A stretch of DNA of 7,958 nucleotides from Candidatus Eiseniibacteriota bacterium (GTDB lineage: Bacteria; Eisenbacteria; RBG-16-71-46; CAIMUX01): positions 1-7,958 of the forward strand of contig JAGQHR010000119.1 in NCBI GenBank assembly GCA_020431745.1, written 5' to 3'. Positions 5,641 to 7,958 of the stretch are shown one piece after another (position 1 is the stretch's first letter; every line of letters begins with the position of its first letter). Position numbers and translations under genes: made by a program. The notes under the pieces are model-generated. The model had not been told where the DNA came from. It saw nothing but the letters and a program-made list of their open reading frames with translations, and did not search any database.

Positions 5641-7836
5641 TTGAATCGGTACCGAAGAAGAAACTGGACGGATCGGACCGCCCGCTCGACCATCACCGGC
5701 GGCGGTCTGATCATCATCGCGAGCATCCTGGCGATGCTCGTGTTTCTGGTGTCCCAGTGTGTCCCGCTCTGGAGCTCTCCTCGGATCCACGCCGAGGAGA
5801 GCTTTGCCGTTCCCGGCGCTCCCTCCACACCGCCCTCTATGATGGTCGCGGGGGCGAACGATTTTCGGGAAGTCATCTTCGCGGTCGATGCCGCGGGCCA
5901 TGCTCGCGCCTGGTCCAGCGAAGGTCCGGTCCTGGCCGAGACGGATCTGCTACAGAACGAGCGCATCACGTGTGCCCGCCCGCTCCAGCTCGATGCCGAA
6001 CGGTGGGTCATCGCCACCGACAGTCTCCACGTCTATCCGCTGGTCTTTTCGGATGGCCAATACTTCGAGGAAGGCGTGCGGAAGTACCGCCCGGAGTTTT
6101 CTCTGGGACCGGCCCTCTCTTGGCAGGGACAGCCCGCGCAGCTCATCGCCGGCTCGCAGGAAGGAGACGATCTGCGGGTGGCCCTCGCTTCGCGCGACAA
6201 TCACCTCCTGGTCCTCTCCCGGCACGAAAAGAAGTCTCTCCTCGGCGGCAGCACCGTCCAGGACTCGGAGACGACGATCGACGTGCCGGACGCGTCCCGC
6301 GTCACGGCGCTGGAGCTCGACGGCGCGGGCAAGCATTTGTACGCCGGCACCGCCGAGGGCTCCCTGCTCGAATGGTCGCTCGGCGAAGGCGATCCCCGCC
6401 TCGTCGGATCCCATCAGGCGCTCACCGCCGCGGTCTCGCACCTCGGTCGGCTTCTCGGCGGAAGCTCGATCGTCGTCGGCGGCGCCGATGGATCGGTCCA
6501 GGTCTGGTTCCGGGCCCGCGTGGAAGAGGATCAGCAGCGCCTCGTGCAGGCGCACTCTTTCGCTCGGATGGACGCCCCCGTCGTGGGAAGCGCGGCCTCG
6601 TCCCGCAACCGGCTGTTTCTGACCTATGCCGCGGACGGACAGGCCCGGCTCAACTTCGCGACGACCGCCCAGACCCGCAAGCGCTTCGCGTTCGCGAACG
6701 GCGCTGCACCGCAGTTGGCGATCTTCGCTCCCCGCGCCGATGGGTTGGTCTCGGTGAATCCCAACGGCACGATCCAGAGCTGGTCGCTGCACGATCCCCA
6801 TCCGGAAGCTTCCGTGCGCGCCCTCTTCGCCCCCGTCCACTACGAGGGATTCCCGGACGCGACCTATGCCTACCAGTCGACCGGCGCCACCGATGAGACC
6901 GAGCCGAAGATCAGCCTGGTCCCACTCATCTTCGGCAGCCTCAAGGGCACGCTCTACGCGATGCTCTTCTCGACTCCGATCGCGGTCTTCGCCGCGCTCT
7001 ACACGTCGGTGTTCATGAATCGCCGGCTCCGGGCGGTGGTCAAGCCGGTCATGGAGCTGATGGCGACGATTCCGAGCGTGGTTCTCGGACTGCTCGCGGG
7101 CCTCTGGCTCGCGCCGAGACTGCAGCAGACGATGCCGATCGCCCTGTTCTCCTTCATCTTTCTCGCCGGAACGGTCCTGTTGGTCGGCGGCACCCGCCGT
7201 TTCCTTCCCAACCGGGCCAAGCAGATCCTCCGCCCCGGCACCGAGGTGATCTATCTCATCCCGGTCCTTCTCGTGGCGCTCGTCATCGTCCTCAGCGCGA
7301 ACGGCATGGTGGACGGTCTCTTTCCCGGCGGCTTCTTCGAGTGGATCTACCGGCACTTCGACATCCGCTACGACCAGCGCAACGCGGTGGTCGTAGGTAT
7401 CGCGATGGGCCTCGCGGTGATTCCGATCATCTTCAGCGTGAGCGAGGACGCGCTCTCCAGCGTGCCGCGACACCTCACGGCCGGATCTCTGGCCTTGGGG
7501 GCGACTCCCTGGCAGACGGCCTGGCGCGTGGTGCTGCCGGCCGCGTCTCCGGGAATCTTCTCGGCTCTGATGATCGGATTCGGACGCGCAGTCGGAGAGA
7601 CGATGATCATGCTGATGGCGACGGGAAACACGCCGATCATGGATTGGTCGCTTTTCAACGGATTCCGCACGCTCTCCGCCAACATCGCGACGGAGATCCC
7701 GGAAGCGCCCCAGGGAGCCACGCTCTACCGGGTGCTCTTCCTGAGCGCGCTGCTCTTGTTCGCCTTCACGCTCCTGATCAACACGACCGCCGAAATCGTG
7801 CGCTCCCGTCTGCGGCAGCGCTACAGCAGGTTCTAG
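5641..7836 (+). CDS. pstC: Long-form phosphate ABC transporter permease PstC with inserted beta-propeller-like domain
   Basis: A 731-residue inner-membrane permease, more than twice E. coli PstC (about 319). The start is the TTG at 5641: an in-frame stop at 5620-5622 leaves no ATG or GTG before TM1. No Shine-Dalgarno stands at a usual distance, so translation is probably coupled to pstS. Basic RYRRRNW is followed by TM1 (about 20-43). Residues about 60-395 form a domain that should lie in the periplasm and contains about seven WD-like units, e.g. FAVDAAGHARAWS, LYAGTAEGSLLEWSL, VVGGADGSVQVWF and SVNPNGTIQSWSL. After about 423 comes the PstC core with roughly seven helices. It includes the ATPase-coupling loop LALGATPWQTAWRVVLPAASPG (617-638) and GFGRAVGETMIMLMATGNTP. 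The core closely resembles the long PstC of pseudomonads (COG4590 type), where a similar insertion is known. The job of the propeller is unknown; contact with PstS or an envelope partner is a guess. It pairs with PstA, which follows after 14 nt. Confidence 0.9.
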   Translation: MNRYRRRNWTDRTARSTITGGGLIIIASILAMLVFLVSQCVPLWSSPRIHAEESFAVPGAPSTPPSMMVAGANDFREVIFAVDAAGHARAWSSEGPVLAETDLLQNERITCARPLQLDAERWVIATDSLHVYPLVFSDGQYFEEGVRKYRPEFSLGPALSWQGQPAQLIAGSQEGDDLRVALASRDNHLLVLSRHEKKSLLGGSTVQDSETTIDVPDASRVTALELDGAGKHLYAGTAEGSLLEWSLGEGDPRLVGSHQALTAAVSHLGRLLGGSSIVVGGADGSVQVWFRARVEEDQQRLVQAHSFARMDAPVVGSAASSRNRLFLTYAADGQARLNFATTAQTRKRFAFANGAAPQLAIFAPRADGLVSVNPNGTIQSWSLHDPHPEASVRALFAPVHYEGFPDATYAYQSTGATDETEPKISLVPLIFGSLKGTLYAMLFSTPIAVFAALYTSVFMNRRLRAVVKPVMELMATIPSVVLGLLAGLWLAPRLQQTMPIALFSFIFLAGTVLLVGGTRRFLPNRAKQILRPGTEVIYLIPVLLVALVIVLSANGMVDGLFPGGFFEWIYRHFDIRYDQRNAVVVGIAMGLAVIPIIFSVSEDALSSVPRHLTAGSLALGATPWQTAWRVVLPAASPGIFSALMIGFGRAVGETMIMLMATGNTPIMDWSLFNGFRTLSANIATEIPEAPQGATLYRVLFLSALLLFAFTLLINTTAEIVRSRLRQRYSRF

Positions 7837-7850
7837 AGGATGCCCGGCCG

Positions 7851-7958
7851 ATGACGACGACGGTGACTGCCCCGCCGACCGCTCCCCGGCGAACCACGAG
7901 CCCGCAACCGCGACTGAGCATGCGATCGAGGTCCGGGTTCTGGACGGGCGGGGACGCC
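7851..7958 (+). CDS. pstA: Phosphate ABC transporter permease PstA, N-terminus (3' partial)
   Basis: The first 36 codons of a gene running off the window. The ATG follows pstC by 14 nt, with AGAGGA overlapping the pstC stop about 10 nt upstream. The peptide MTTTVTAPPTAPRR is a basic, Pro/Thr-rich cytoplasmic tail leading to SMRSRSGFWTGGDA, which looks like the lead-in to a first membrane helix. The PstA identity rests mainly on its place directly after pstC in the usual pstSCAB order; the fragment is too short for a motif-based call. Given the long PstC, a long PstA partner is expected, as in pseudomonads. Confidence 0.7.
   Translation, partial: MTTTVTAPPTAPRRTTSPQPRLSMRSRSGFWTGGDA

Noticed and set aside
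4431..6017. Long minus-strand open frame crossing pstS and the start of pstC
   Set aside because: It spans two clear plus-strand genes, their intergenic gap and the operator region, with no family features.
5950..7473. Long minus-strand open frame opposite pstC
   Set aside because: Its Arg/Glu/His-rich peptide is the complement of the pstC coding sequence and has no domain I recognise.
7840..7854. ATG at 7840 as the pstA start
   Set aside because: It gives only four codons before a stop; the ATG at 7851 opens a frame to the window end.
1..7958. CRISPR arrays, tRNA/rRNA genes, insertion sequences, attachment sites
   Set aside because: No regularly spaced long repeats, no tRNA-like cloverleaf, no transposase or integrase frame and no terminal inverted repeats were seen on either strand.

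Overview
The window is a GC-rich, densely coded piece of a Gram-negative bacterial chromosome carrying a phosphate-starvation (Pho) locus. The Gram-negative call rests on an outer-membrane porin with a C-terminal Phe, periplasmic binding-protein logic and a long, pseudomonad-type PstC. The lineage cannot be fixed from sequence alone. The proteins look more like those of deep-branching or environmental Gram-negatives (for example Myxococcota/Deltaproteobacteria-like or Eisenbacteria-like groups) than enteric ones, but that is an impression.

Layout: (1) 2-265, C-terminal winged-helix half of a PhoB-type response regulator. (2) 262-2052, its partner sensor kinase PhoR, coupled by an ATGA overlap. 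(3) 2039 to about 2683 on the minus strand, a 3-methyladenine DNA glycosylase (Mpg/AAG family), convergent with phoR and overlapping its 3' end by 14 bp. (4) 2684-3046, a non-coding stretch with a small GNRA hairpin, a PhoB-type tandem-repeat operator candidate and leader hairpins. (5) 3047-4357, an OprP/OprO-type phosphate-selective porin. (6) 4358-4592, a second intergenic region with another 11-bp-periodic operator candidate, a -10-like box and a structured leader. (7) 4593-5627, PstS, which most likely starts at a TTG behind a strong Shine-Dalgarno. (8) 5641-7836, a long PstC with a roughly 340-residue propeller-like domain inserted after the first membrane helix. (9) 7851-7958, the start of PstA, cut by the window end.

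How it works together: phosphate would cross the outer membrane through the porin, be captured in the periplasm by PstS and be pumped in by PstC/PstA (with PstB beyond the window). PhoR senses starvation and phosphorylates the PhoB-like regulator. The regulator probably binds the two similar three-unit repeats in front of the porin and pstS. The two sites share the pattern CTYACCG, N4, CTAACSS, N4, third unit, which differs from the enteric Pho box. The regulator's recognition helix also differs from E. coli PhoB at positions reported to touch DNA.

I see no wholly new system. The most interesting items are the propeller-bearing PstC, the paired variant Pho boxes with a matching divergent recognition helix, the consecutive TTG starts of pstS and pstC, and the DNA-repair gene inserted antisense inside the Pho cluster.
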